DNA of 64,000 nt from Sphingobium sp. (GTDB lineage Bacteria > Pseudomonadota > Alphaproteobacteria > Sphingomonadales > Sphingomonadaceae), in contig SPEL01000007.1 of NCBI GenBank assembly GCA_009360885.1, positions 1 to 64,000 of the forward strand, given 5' to 3'. The notes under the pieces were generated by a model, which saw only the letters and a program-made list of their open reading frames with translations, made no database searches and was not told the DNA's origin. Of the stretch, positions 17,749 to 26,963 are shown piece after piece. Numbering within the stretch: position 1 is the first letter of the stretch; each line of letters starts with the position of its first letter. Both the position numbers and the translations under genes were made by a program.

Positions 17749-19356
17749 TCAATGCATGGCGGCCAGCTGCCCTTTGGGCAGGGGACGCAGAAACAGAACA
17801 AGCGGCATGACGATGAGGATACCGACCATCATCAGCCAGAAAATATCATTATAGGTCATCACCAGTGCTTCACGCTGGATGGTGCCGGAAATGGTGCGCA
17901 TGGCGGCCTCTGCGCTGCCAAAGGAGTGAGAAAGGCCGGTGACATAGCTCTGAACTTCGGGGTCGCTGGCATTCATGCCTTCCTCCAGTCGTCTGCTATG
18001 CAGCCACAGGCGTTGATCCTGCGCGATGGCGATAACCGCAATTGCAATGGAACCGCCCAGATTACGCATGGCGTTAAACAGGCCTGATGCATCTGCTGCA
18101 TAACGCGGGGGCACCGATGAAATGGCCGCCTGATTAAGAAAAATCATCCCCAATACAGTGCCAATGCCCCGTAAAAACTGAGAATCCACGAAATCGGACC
18201 CGATGGAATCTGCTGTCAGGCTGATGTCGACCCAGCAGCTAAGGGCCATCACGAGAAAACCAAAACCAACCGCAAGGCGAATATCAATATATCTGACCAT
18301 AAGCGGAATAAGCGGCATCATCATCAGGCTGGGTATGCCCGACAGCATCACGATCTTGCCCGATTGCAAGGCGTTATAATCGGCAATGGCGGCCAGAAAT
18401 TGCGGAATGACATAGGCCGTCCCGTACATCATGATCCCGACAACAAAGGCCAGAATGGCCGTTGCGCCGAATTGCCGCTGGAATAATAATTTCAGGGCAA
18501 TGACTGGTTTTTTAGCGAAAAGTTGACCGGCGATCAGAAAGGCAAAGCCAATAGCCGTAATGATGCTGAGGGTAACAATGGTACTGCTTTCAAACCATTG
18601 CTCGCGTTGTCCTTCTTCCAGTACAACGGTCAGGCCACCAAGGCCCAGTGCCATACCCAATATGCCTAGCCAATCTGCCTGAAACAGCTCGTCGAGCCGA
18701 GCCTTTTGGTGGGGAAGGCTGGTGAGAAGCAAGACAAGAAGAATGGCCCCTAGCGGGATATTGATGAAGAAAGAATAATGCCAGCTCAGGTTTTCTGTTA
18801 GCCAGCCGCCCAGTAACGGGCCCATTACCGGGCCTAAAATAGCAGTTGTGCCGAATAAAGCGGTGCCTATGGGTTGCTGTGATCGTGGGAGCCGGGTAGC
18901 AATAATGGTCATCGCCGTAGGGATCATCGCACCGCCGGTAAAACCTTGCCCGACACGACCGATAATCATGGTCGTGAGATCCGTTGCAACGCCGCAGAGC
19001 ATCGAAAAGCCGATGAAAAGTACAGTTGCGGTTAGCAATAACGTGCGCAGGCCCAACATGCGCTCCAGCCATGCCGTCAGCGGAATGATGACGATTTCCG
19101 CCACCAGATAGGATGTCGCAATCCATGTGCCTTCGGTGCCACTAGCGCCAATTTCCCCCTGTATGGTAGGTAGGGAAGAGTTGACGATGGAAATATCCAG
19201 TGTCGCCATCAACGCGCCGAGGCTGCCTGCAATAACAGCAAGCCATGCGGTCAGGTCTGCGCGTTGGGGCGTGCCGGTTTCTGCAACGCTATTCAGGCTG
19301 TTGTCCATAGATTTAGGGGTGTGGCCGGAGCCAGCCTCCCCAACAGTGGCGCTCAT
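17749..19356 (-). CDS. emrB: DHA2 family MFS drug efflux permease (EmrB-like)
   Basis: 535 residues with about 14 hydrophobic segments. It carries the DHA2 signatures LDISIVNSSLPTIQGEIGAS (motif D1), RVGQGFTGGAMIPTAMTII and GPVMGPLLGGWLTENLSWHYSFFINIPLG (motif C region). It uses the proton gradient to move hydrophobic compounds out with the HlyD-type adaptor. The ATG overlaps the stop of the adaptor gene (ATGA), which shows translational coupling. Substrates are not predictable. Confidence 0.93.
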   Translation of the reverse strand: MSATVGEAGSGHTPKSMDNSLNSVAETGTPQRADLTAWLAVIAGSLGALMATLDISIVNSSLPTIQGEIGASGTEGTWIATSYLVAEIVIIPLTAWLERMLGLRTLLLTATVLFIGFSMLCGVATDLTTMIIGRVGQGFTGGAMIPTAMTIIATRLPRSQQPIGTALFGTTAILGPVMGPLLGGWLTENLSWHYSFFINIPLGAILLVLLLTSLPHQKARLDELFQADWLGILGMALGLGGLTVVLEEGQREQWFESSTIVTLSIITAIGFAFLIAGQLFAKKPVIALKLLFQRQFGATAILAFVVGIMMYGTAYVIPQFLAAIADYNALQSGKIVMLSGIPSLMMMPLIPLMVRYIDIRLAVGFGFLVMALSCWVDISLTADSIGSDFVDSQFLRGIGTVLGMIFLNQAAISSVPPRYAADASGLFNAMRNLGGSIAIAVIAIAQDQRLWLHSRRLEEGMNASDPEVQSYVTGLSHSFGSAEAAMRTISGTIQREALVMTYNDIFWLMMVGILIVMPLVLFLRPLPKGQLAAMH

Positions 19357-20513
19357 TTTCCTGCCCGCTGGTTATGCTGTTCCTGCTCCTGACGGATGGT
19401 GTCGGCTTCCCCCTTAGCGGCGCGGGTGTCCACGCTTACCTCGACCGACATGCCCGGAACGAGCAGCTTTTCGGTTCCAGGGCCGGGCGTGATAGCGATG
19501 CGAACAGGTACGCGCTGAACGATCTTGGTGAAGTTGCCGGTCGCATTTTGCGGGGGCAGGATTGAAAATTGCGCGCCGGTGCCGGGGGAGAAGCTGGCAA
19601 CCTTGCCATGCAAATCTACGCCGGGCAGGGCGTCTACGCTGACTTTCACTGGCTGGCCTACCCGCATCAGGCCAAGCTGTGTTTCCTTGAAATTGGCGGT
19701 GATATATAGCTGGCCGGTGGGAACCAGCGTCATCAGCCGGGTAGCGGCCTGCACAAATTGCCCCTGACGCACCGTTTTATTACCAATTTTGCCATCAATA
19801 GCGGCGCGCAGCACTGTGGACTGCAAGTTGGTGTCGGCGGCGGAAAGCTGGGCGCGGGCGGCTTCGCCCTGTGCTTGTGCCTGTTTATATTGGGATTGCA
19901 GCGTGCCGATGCGGTCCTGCGCGCTGCTAAGGGCGGCGCGGGCGGAGGCCAGTTTAGCGCGTGTCTGTGCGGCCTGATTTCGCAATTGCGAAAGGCGTTC
20001 TTTTGTCTCCGCGCCGCTCTGGGCGAGGGGCTGATAGCGTGCGACTTCGTTGGCGGCAAACTCTGCATCGGCCTGTGCGGCGGCAAGCTGTGCCTGAGCC
20101 TGAACAATGGCGGAGCGTTGTTCTTGTATCTGGGCCTGAACACCGCTGGCGCTGGCGAGCGCTATGTTGATCTGGGCTTCGCTTTGTGCGGTTTGTGCGC
20201 GGTAATCGCGCGGATCAATCTCTACCAGCGGCTGTCCGGCCTTGACGAGTTGATTGTCCTCGACGAAAACCTTTTCGACATAGCCTGAAACCTTGGGCGA
20301 AACGATCACGCTGTCGGCCTGAATATAGGCGTCATTGGTGCTTTGCTGATATTTGCCGTAAAGGCTGTGTTCGCCATACCATGCCGCCCCGGCAAGGACG
20401 GCAACCCCGATTATCCCAAAAAAAATTGTGCGGGCGCGTTTGTTGTCACGGGGCGGGGTGTCCGCAGTAGTTTCGTTTTCGGGTTGGTCGGGGCTGGTGG
20501 CTTCGGCATTCAT
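19353..20513 (-). CDS. emrA: HlyD/EmrA family membrane fusion protein
   Basis: About 386 residues: a cytoplasmic Pro/Glu-rich start, one membrane anchor (TIFFGIIGVAVLAGAAWYG), then the periplasmic adaptor with a split lipoyl domain (VSPKVSGYVEKVFVEDNQLVKAGQPLVEIDP), a long Ala/Gln-rich coiled-coil hairpin (about 95-215) and the second half (LRAAIDGKIGNKTVRQGQFVQAATRLMTLVP). It links the EmrB-like permease to the outer-membrane factor. A GTG at 20522 is the alternative start. It is divergent from the MarR regulator. Confidence 0.92.
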   Translation of the reverse strand: MNAEATSPDQPENETTADTPPRDNKRARTIFFGIIGVAVLAGAAWYGEHSLYGKYQQSTNDAYIQADSVIVSPKVSGYVEKVFVEDNQLVKAGQPLVEIDPRDYRAQTAQSEAQINIALASASGVQAQIQEQRSAIVQAQAQLAAAQADAEFAANEVARYQPLAQSGAETKERLSQLRNQAAQTRAKLASARAALSSAQDRIGTLQSQYKQAQAQGEAARAQLSAADTNLQSTVLRAAIDGKIGNKTVRQGQFVQAATRLMTLVPTGQLYITANFKETQLGLMRVGQPVKVSVDALPGVDLHGKVASFSPGTGAQFSILPPQNATGNFTKIVQRVPVRIAITPGPGTEKLLVPGMSVEVSVDTRAAKGEADTIRQEQEQHNQRAGK

Positions 20514-20595
20514 AGCTGACACTCATTATCATCACATCAGGGGAGCATATGCGCGCACTTGCACAATAATGCAATGCCATATAATGAGGTTCCTC

Positions 20596-21024
20596 ATGAA
20601 TATAACAGAAACCGAAGATTTGATGAGGGAGCTTGGCCGGGTGTTCCTGATGGCGCATCGGCGGATTGATCGGGCGATGACGGCTTGTGGGGCGTCTCTC
20701 GCCCGCACCAAATTTCTGATTTATATTGCGCGTCATGAAGGTCATGCCCATGCGGCTGGCATAGCGGAATTATTTGATCTCGCCCCGCGCACCGTGACGG
20801 AGGCGCTGGATGCGTTGGAACGGGATGGCCTTATCACTCGTCAGGCTGACCCTAATGACAGACGCGTCAAGAGGTTGACGATAACTGATGAGGGGTATCG
20901 TGCTATTTCCGCGACAGAGCCTCTGCGCCATGAATTGATGGATGATATATGCCGCTACATGACGGCAGAGGATAAAGCAGGGCTGATAGAAGGTCTTAGG
21001 AAAATGGCCGCAGCGATGGAGTAA
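20596..21024 (+). CDS. MarR family transcriptional regulator
   Basis: 142 residues from an ATG at 20596 with GAGG 7 nt upstream; the frame opens earlier but across the emrA promoter. The winged helix is seen in ARHEGHAHAAGIAELFDLAPRTVTEALDALERDGLI and the wing in RQADPNDRRVKRLTITDEG, the DxRxxR hallmark of MarR. It is divergent from emrA with an 80-bp gap, so it should repress the pump and be relieved by pump substrates, as EmrR/MprA does for EmrAB. Confidence 0.93.
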   Translation: MNITETEDLMRELGRVFLMAHRRIDRAMTACGASLARTKFLIYIARHEGHAHAAGIAELFDLAPRTVTEALDALERDGLITRQADPNDRRVKRLTITDEGYRAISATEPLRHELMDDICRYMTAEDKAGLIEGLRKMAAAME

Positions 21025-21249
21025 ATGTCATTGCTGATAATGTGAATATTTCAGAGCTTCATTACATATGCCCCTAAATATGCGCCGAGAATAACATTCT
21101 CTGGGGCAGGTGAGGGATCATTATGTTTTACTTGTAAATTCCGAATCCTATTGCAATAGTCACCACAGAATATGGCCTGCCCATGAATAACGGGCAAGAT
21201 GATAGCCGGAAAACCGGAGTCATCGTGGCTATATAAAGGGGATGACTGG

Positions 21250-22188
21250 ATGTTAGGCGATGCAGAGCGTTTTTCTACGCATTATCTTGCCCATCAGCGG
21301 CGGCATTTGTTCTGGCGAGACGTGATCGCAGGGATATTTCCCGGTATGACGGCCTATCCCAGTGAGGGGATTAAGGCCGACATAGCTTTATGGTCACTAG
21401 GTGAAGTGCGTTTTGCACGGGCGCGCAGCGATCAGGCCCGTGTCAGCCGAATGCAGAATAAGGAGGGGCATAATATCATCCTGCACCTGCAACAGCAGGG
21501 GCGGTCTACCATGGCATATGGTGACCAGACCATAACGGCCAATATAGGTGATATAATCATTGCAGATGATAATCATCCTTATGCAATTGAAATTTTAGGA
21601 AAAAATGACTGCATGGTCATTCAGGTGCCGGTGTCGGCGCTGCCCGATGAAATGCGGGGAGGGCATTTGCATGGGCGACATTTGTCCGGCAAAGCGCCCA
21701 ATATCGCGTTGCTTGGTGCCTTGGTGCGTAATTTATGGGATCAGCACGCCGATGGTGGTGCCATTGATGAAGATTATGGCGCTGTGCTGACGGACGCCAT
21801 CAGAATTGCCTGTCGCGGGCGGGGCGCGGATATGAAGGCCGAAGTGCAGACAGCAGCCGAGCCTTCCCTGATTGAATATGCGTTGGGGCATTTGACTGAC
21901 CCTGCGATGGGGACGGCGTTATTATGTGAGGTAACAGGCCTGTCATCCCGTGCGGTGCAGAAGGCATTTTTGCGCCATACAGCGATGACGCCGACCAGTT
22001 TTATCGCGGAACGTCGCTTGTTGCGGGCTGCAGATTTGCTGCGCTTGTCTGATGAGCGCAGCATCACCGATATCGCGTTTCAGGTGGGGTTTAGTGATGC
22101 TGGTTTCTTCAGCAGATGCTTCCGCAAACGCTTTGGCGCTGCCCCGCGGGAATGGCGCAGTTCTGGTGCTGAAACCTCATTGTCCTAA
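21250..22188 (+). CDS. AraC family transcriptional regulator
   Basis: 312 residues from an ATG at 21250 with GGGG 8 nt upstream; an in-frame ATG at 21199 is the alternative. The N-terminal domain is the cupin-like AraC-binding type, and the C-terminus holds two helix-turn-helices ending with SITDIAFQVGFSDAGFFSRCFRKRFGAAPREWR, the AraC signature. It lies 170 bp upstream of the receptor gene on the same strand and heads the receptor-SDR-NTF2-SDR cluster, which it probably activates in response to the imported compound. Confidence 0.92.
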   Translation: MLGDAERFSTHYLAHQRRHLFWRDVIAGIFPGMTAYPSEGIKADIALWSLGEVRFARARSDQARVSRMQNKEGHNIILHLQQQGRSTMAYGDQTITANIGDIIIADDNHPYAIEILGKNDCMVIQVPVSALPDEMRGGHLHGRHLSGKAPNIALLGALVRNLWDQHADGGAIDEDYGAVLTDAIRIACRGRGADMKAEVQTAAEPSLIEYALGHLTDPAMGTALLCEVTGLSSRAVQKAFLRHTAMTPTSFIAERRLLRAADLLRLSDERSITDIAFQVGFSDAGFFSRCFRKRFGAAPREWRSSGAETSLS

Positions 22189-22357
22189 AGGCGCCAGAAG
22201 CTGATGGCCCTCGTTCGGTGCAGCGTATCCAAAGTGATGGAAAGCGGCTCCGGGCGTTCGCGCCAGTCCTGATGGCGGGTTCGTTTCCGTTCAAGACCTG
22301 CGCTGGGTAAATCTTATAATAGCTATCACATAATGAATATAATGGGGATGATGACTG

Positions 22358-24970
22358 ATGCATAAGCAGATGAGTTATGGGTTGCTGGCTTCGACCGTGA
22401 TGGCCGGAACACTATTGGCCGCAGCACCTGTGCAGGCGCAGGAAAGCAATACTTCCGAAGGTACAAGTGGCGGAGGTATCGCTGAAATCGTGGTGACGGC
22501 CCAGAAACGCGCCGAAAATGTGCAGGATGTGCCGATCGCCATATCTGCCTTCACCGCCAGCGCGCTGCAGGAGCGGGCCGTTGGCAGCATCTCTCAGCTT
22601 TCTGCCATAGCGCCCAACGTTAACCTTGATGCAGGTGCGCCTTTTTCTGGTTCTCCCTCCGTATTGGCCGCCTATATTCGTGGTATCGGGTCAGATGATT
22701 TTGCGTTCAACATTGATCCGGGCGTGGGTATCTACCTCGACGGTGTTTATCTGGCCCGCACTGTTGGCGCCAATCAGGATTTGATGGATGTTGAACGGGT
22801 GGAGGTGCTGAAGGGGCCGCAGGGGACGCTGTTTGGCCGCAACACCATTGGCGGTGCGATCTCCATCGTAACGCGGGACCCCGGCAAGGAATTCCGGGTC
22901 ATCGGTGATCTTACCACGGGCCGCTATAATCTGCTGCAGGCGCGTGGCTCGGTTGATGTGCCGATTACCGAAAGCCTTGGTTCCGTCATTAGTTTCGGCA
23001 TTAAGAGCCGTGATGGCTTCCTGAAACGTGTGGCTTACCCCGATCAGCGCGCCCATAATGCGACGCCATATACTGCCTTTTCATCCCCCGGTTTCGGCAA
23101 TGACAGCCGTGAGGGTAAGAGCGATAACTGGAATCTGCGTGGTAAGCTGAAATGGGATGATGGCGGCCCTCTGCGCCTCACTGTGTCGGGTGATTATACC
23201 CGCGATAATGGCACGACTGCCAATAAATTGCTGGCGACGACCGAAAATGTTCCGGGCAATTTTGCAGGCACCAGCAACCTGCCGGGCACGTCTTTTGACC
23301 CCACCGGCACAACTGGCTTCCTGTTCGCGGGCCTTTATAATTTTTGCATCGGCTCCACAGGTGCGGAAATCGCCGCACGTAACGCGCAAGCACTGTGCGG
23401 TGTCACCGGCACCCAATATAATCCGCAGTTTCAGTTGCCTAGCTATGCCAGCGTTAATGTGGATGGTAACCCGGCGAATGACCGCCTGCCGTGGGATGGC
23501 CGTTATCTGATCGACAATCCTGACCGCAGCTATGCGACCGGCAACAGCTATTCCCGCCTGAAGGCATGGGGCCTTTCGGGTGTGATTGATTATGATCTGT
23601 CTGATGATGTGGCCATCAAATCCATCACGGCATATCGTAAACTAGCGTGGAATGCGGCGCTGGATATTGACGGATCGCCGCTCAATATCCTGCAACTGGG
23701 TTTCACCATGAACCAATGGCAGTTCAGTCAGGAATTGCAGCTATTGGGTAATGCGCTGGATAATAAGCTGAATTATGTTCTGGGCGCTTATTATTTTAAG
23801 GAAGCGGGCGATCTGCATGATTATGTGACCTTTGGCGAAGGTCTGGCGCAGGTGGATGGTCCTAATGACCTAAAGACCGAAAATTATGCGATATTCGGGC
23901 AGGTTGATTTCCGTCCGTCTGACCTGATCGGCTTTACCGTTGGCGGGCGCTATACCCGCGAGAAAAAATGGTTCACCGGGGGGCAGCAGGAACTGAATGG
24001 CTTTAACTATAAGCTGTTCGGATGCGGCGATGCCAATGGGAATGTCTATCCCAATGCGCCATTCCCGCTTGCGCCGGTTGTCGGATGCCAGACGGGCCTT
24101 GAATATCCCAACCCGGCGAACCCGGTTCAGGTCTATCGCCCCGGTGAGAACCGCAAAAAGTTCAGCAATTTTGCGCCAAAGCTGGGTGTTCAGATCCACC
24201 CAAATCAGGATGTGATGCTCTATGGTAGTTGGTCAAAGGGCTATAAGACGGGCGGCTGGACCACACGCCTCACTAACCCGCAGGGGGATGTTGCGCCTGA
24301 TTTCAACGAGGAAAAGGCCACCACATGGGAAGTTGGCGTTAAATCGACATGGCTTGACCGGCGACTGCAACTGAATGCGGCTGCGTTCACCACGGGTTAT
24401 CGCGATATTCAGCTCAATGTGCAGGTCGGCACATCGCCCACCATCGCCAATGCGGGTGATGCACGCATCAAGGGCTTTGAACTGGAGGCGGTGGTCGCCC
24501 CGGCAGATGGCCTGACGATCAACGCATCTGTGGGCTATATAGATGCCAAATATACCGATGTTTCGGCGGCTGTGGCGGCTGTTGGCGGGGCAAATGCCAT
24601 TCAGGCCGGCACGATGGCTGGGGCGGCACTCCCCAAAACGCCGAATTGGAAAACCAATATCAGCCCCCGGTTTGAAGCGCCGCTGGGCAATGGCGGGGCA
24701 TTGGTGTTCCTCGCGGACTGGAGCCACGCCAGCAGCGTGTGGAATGATGCGCAGCGCACCTATGCGTTGAAGCGTGCTTCAACGGACATCATCAACGCCA
24801 GCGTGATGTATCAGGAACCAAGCGGGCATTGGACGCTGACGCTGGGCGGGACGAACCTCACTGATGATCGTTATGTGACATCGGGCGGGCCAAATGTGGC
24901 GGCAGGCGCAATTTTCGGCACCTATAGCCGCCCGCGTGAATGGTATGCGCGCTTTGGCTTCAAATTCTAA
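22358..24970 (+). CDS. TonB-dependent receptor, catabolic type
   Basis: 870 residues: signal peptide ending AAAPVQAQ, then a TonB-box-like segment (AEIVVTAQKRAENVQDVPIAISAF), a plug with VERVEVLKGPQGTLFGRNTIGGAISIVTRDP, and a barrel closing at EWYARFGFKF. There is no STN domain, so it does not signal to a FecR partner. It belongs to the large sphingomonad receptor class for aromatic and other organic substrates. The gene sits between its likely AraC regulator and two SDR genes, so it probably imports their substrate. Confidence 0.93.
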   Translation: MHKQMSYGLLASTVMAGTLLAAAPVQAQESNTSEGTSGGGIAEIVVTAQKRAENVQDVPIAISAFTASALQERAVGSISQLSAIAPNVNLDAGAPFSGSPSVLAAYIRGIGSDDFAFNIDPGVGIYLDGVYLARTVGANQDLMDVERVEVLKGPQGTLFGRNTIGGAISIVTRDPGKEFRVIGDLTTGRYNLLQARGSVDVPITESLGSVISFGIKSRDGFLKRVAYPDQRAHNATPYTAFSSPGFGNDSREGKSDNWNLRGKLKWDDGGPLRLTVSGDYTRDNGTTANKLLATTENVPGNFAGTSNLPGTSFDPTGTTGFLFAGLYNFCIGSTGAEIAARNAQALCGVTGTQYNPQFQLPSYASVNVDGNPANDRLPWDGRYLIDNPDRSYATGNSYSRLKAWGLSGVIDYDLSDDVAIKSITAYRKLAWNAALDIDGSPLNILQLGFTMNQWQFSQELQLLGNALDNKLNYVLGAYYFKEAGDLHDYVTFGEGLAQVDGPNDLKTENYAIFGQVDFRPSDLIGFTVGGRYTREKKWFTGGQQELNGFNYKLFGCGDANGNVYPNAPFPLAPVVGCQTGLEYPNPANPVQVYRPGENRKKFSNFAPKLGVQIHPNQDVMLYGSWSKGYKTGGWTTRLTNPQGDVAPDFNEEKATTWEVGVKSTWLDRRLQLNAAAFTTGYRDIQLNVQVGTSPTIANAGDARIKGFELEAVVAPADGLTINASVGYIDAKYTDVSAAVAAVGGANAIQAGTMAGAALPKTPNWKTNISPRFEAPLGNGGALVFLADWSHASSVWNDAQRTYALKRASTDIINASVMYQEPSGHWTLTLGGTNLTDDRYVTSGGPNVAAGAIFGTYSRPREWYARFGFKF

Positions 24971-25020
24971 ATACTGATCGGGGCAGGGGAAACTCTGCCC
25001 TGTCAGACCAGTTAGTGGGG

Positions 25021-25049
25021 ATGCCCTCTGCCTATATGGCAGGGGGCAT
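25021..25049 (+). terminator. Intrinsic terminator after receptor gene
   Basis: ATGCCCTCTGCC and GGCAGGGGGCAT pair over 12 bp (one G-U) with the loop TATAT, followed by ATTTAT. It lies 51 bp beyond the receptor stop. A weaker hairpin (GGGCAG.../CTGCCC) precedes it at about 24981-25003. Confidence 0.7.
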
Positions 25050-25180
25050 ATTTATGGATGAGGCCTGTTCCTGCCCCTACCTCTGATAGGGTGGCACTCA
25101 TAACACTATGACTCTGGCTGGCATGGACGGGCAGGCGAATCTCTGCAAATCATGCGGTCAATAACCATGCGGAGAGAGAC

Positions 25181-26050
25181 ATGCCGATAGAGTCCTTTGA
25201 AGGGAAAATTGCGTTTGTAACGGGCGGTGCCAGCGGCATTGGCCTTGGAATATCTAAGGTTCTGGTGGCGCGGGGCGCGCAGGTCATCATGGCTGATCTG
25301 CGGCAGGACCATATCGACAAGGCATTGGCGGAATTTGCAGGAGGCGGGCAATCTAACGCCGTTTCTGCATTGCAACTGGATGTCACCAGCCGCGAGAAAT
25401 ATCGCGATGCTGCCCGCCGGATGCAGGATGAATTTGGCGGCATTGATATATTGGTCAATAATGCGGGCGTGGGGCTGGAAGGGCCGCTGCTGGAGGCCAC
25501 TTATGCCGATTATGACTTTGGCTTTGGCGTCAATCTGGGCGGGGTCATCAATGGCTTTACCGAATTTTTGCCGCAGATGATTGCCCATGGTCGTGGTGGG
25601 CATATTGTGTCCACCGCCAGCCTTGCCGCCGAAGTGGTGATGCCGTCTGCCATGGCGATTTACGCCGCCAGCAAGGCAGCCGTGTGCCATTATTGCGAAG
25701 CCGCGAAGGCCGAACTGGCCGAGCATGATATCGGCGTTTCGATATTGCTGCCGGGGCCGGTCAAATCCAATATCCATGAAACCATTGATAACCGCCCGGC
25801 CCATTTGCGCGAAGGCAGCGGGTTCAAGGATAGCGAAGCGAAACTATCCCGCCGGATTGTCGGGGATGACTGGATGGATGCTGTCGACGCGGGCGCGCTG
25901 GTGGCGGATGGCATCATCGCCAACACTACTTATATCGTCACCCATGGCATGTTTAAGGAAGCCATGCGGATGCGGAGCAACGCCGTACTGGATGCAACGC
26001 CAGACAGGATAGAGGCCATGCCGGATTTTGGCCGTTATCGTGATGAGTAA
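25181..26050 (+). CDS. SDR family dehydrogenase, LigD/LigL-like
   Basis: 289 residues. It has the NAD site VTGGASGIGLG, the NNAG motif (VNNAGVGLEGP), catalytic Ser and YxxxK in YAASKAA near residues 147-151, and the C-terminal block LLPGPVKSNIHETIDNRP, which is shared with the C-alpha alcohol dehydrogenases LigD/LigL/LigN/LigO of lignin-dimer breakdown as I recall them. Length also fits LigL. GGAGAGAGAC before the ATG supports the start. It probably oxidises a secondary benzylic-type alcohol imported by the receptor upstream; the true substrate is unknown. Confidence 0.85.
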   Translation: MPIESFEGKIAFVTGGASGIGLGISKVLVARGAQVIMADLRQDHIDKALAEFAGGGQSNAVSALQLDVTSREKYRDAARRMQDEFGGIDILVNNAGVGLEGPLLEATYADYDFGFGVNLGGVINGFTEFLPQMIAHGRGGHIVSTASLAAEVVMPSAMAIYAASKAAVCHYCEAAKAELAEHDIGVSILLPGPVKSNIHETIDNRPAHLREGSGFKDSEAKLSRRIVGDDWMDAVDAGALVADGIIANTTYIVTHGMFKEAMRMRSNAVLDATPDRIEAMPDFGRYRDE

Positions 26051-26086
26051 GGTTTAGGGTCCTGACCCTAAGCAGGAAGGCGCGGA

Positions 26087-26116
26087 AAAGGCAGGGGAAA
26101 GGTTCCCTGCCTTTTG
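26087..26116 (+). terminator. Terminator after first SDR gene
   Basis: AAAAGGCAGGGGAA and TTCCCTGCCTTTT pair into a long stem with a short AGG loop, and the run of T closes the right side. It lies 37 bp beyond the SDR stop and suits both converging transcripts. Confidence 0.8.
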
Positions 26117-26121
26117 AATTT

Positions 26122-26152
26122 CCGCCCTGTCCATCATCAGAGAACAGGGCGG
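26122..26152 (-). terminator. Second hairpin in SDR/NTF2 convergent gap
   Basis: CCGCCCTGT and ACAGGGCGG form a perfect 9-bp stem with a 13-nt loop, 45 bp beyond the NTF2-protein stop on the minus strand. It lacks a clear U-tract and may be a protective 3' hairpin. Confidence 0.45.
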
Positions 26153-26196
26153 AGTAAGAGAAGATCAGCGCATAATCAATGGGGCGGCTGCCCGGT

Positions 26197-26892
26197 TTAT
26201 TTCTCCTGCCCGGCAAGCAATGCGCCGAATTTCGGATGGGCGAAATGCATTGGCACATCCTGACGATAGGGCCATGTCTGGCGATGTTCTTCCTTTGGCA
26301 GCAGGAAATCCGGGCCAATCGGGTCTTCCGGGAAGGTCTTCTCGGCAGGCTGAAGATGGGCCGTAGTATGCGCCCAACCATTTTCATAGTCGCCCTGCCA
26401 CTGCATCATATAATTCAGGCGTTTAATCTTCCACACGCCATTTTCCACGACATAGTCATTTTCATAAATGCCTGCCTCCATAAATTGCTGGGGCATCATT
26501 TCTTCTTTGGTTTCGGTGAAATCATCATGCCATCCGCCCAGCAACATGCCGCGAAAACGCCCTTTAGCGCTCTGGCGATCAGGCGCGACTGTGATGACAT
26601 CCTGCATCTGGAAATGATCGAGCAAAAGGCCGTTCACTGGGCCGGGCTTACCGCCGGTAAAGCGTTGCTGAATCCAATCCCCATAAAGGCGTTTTACGCC
26701 TGCTTTGCCGACATATTCACCGGAGAGAAACACCACGGAGCCATCTTCTGAAAACAGATCGGCCACTTCATCGGGCAGGTTGAAATCAATATAATAACCA
26801 TAGGCCCAATGCAGACGGCGAATAGCGTTTATATCCTCCAGTTCGCCGATACGATGTTCCAATTGGCTCAGGCGTTTCTCGACATCACTCAT
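26197..26892 (-). CDS. SnoaL-like / NTF2-fold protein
   Basis: 231 residues. An N-terminal coiled coil (MSDVEKRLSQLEHRIGELED) leads to a SnoaL-like domain (NAIRRLHWAYGYYIDFNLPDEVADLFSEDGSVVF...AGIYENDYVVENGVWKIKRLNY). Members act as cyclases, dehydratases, isomerases or hydrolases on hydrophobic substrates, often in aromatic and steroid breakdown; the reaction here is open. It is encoded against its neighbours, between two SDR genes, and its start (GAGGAGAGTG upstream) is 71 bp from the second SDR start, so the two share a divergent promoter region. A paralogue with the same layout is at 61026. Confidence 0.85.
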   Translation of the reverse strand: MSDVEKRLSQLEHRIGELEDINAIRRLHWAYGYYIDFNLPDEVADLFSEDGSVVFLSGEYVGKAGVKRLYGDWIQQRFTGGKPGPVNGLLLDHFQMQDVITVAPDRQSAKGRFRGMLLGGWHDDFTETKEEMMPQQFMEAGIYENDYVVENGVWKIKRLNYMMQWQGDYENGWAHTTAHLQPAEKTFPEDPIGPDFLLPKEEHRQTWPYRQDVPMHFAHPKFGALLAGQEK

Positions 26893-26963
26893 TTACACTC
26901 TCCTCGTTTTTATAGTATCGAACCATAACAAATGGTAATAATAAAGCGAGAGGAATTTCAGGC

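Noticed and set aside
25106-25804. Minus-strand frame of 232 codons opposite the first SDR gene
   Set aside because: The SDR has complete catalytic motifs and a ribosome site; the antisense frame has neither.
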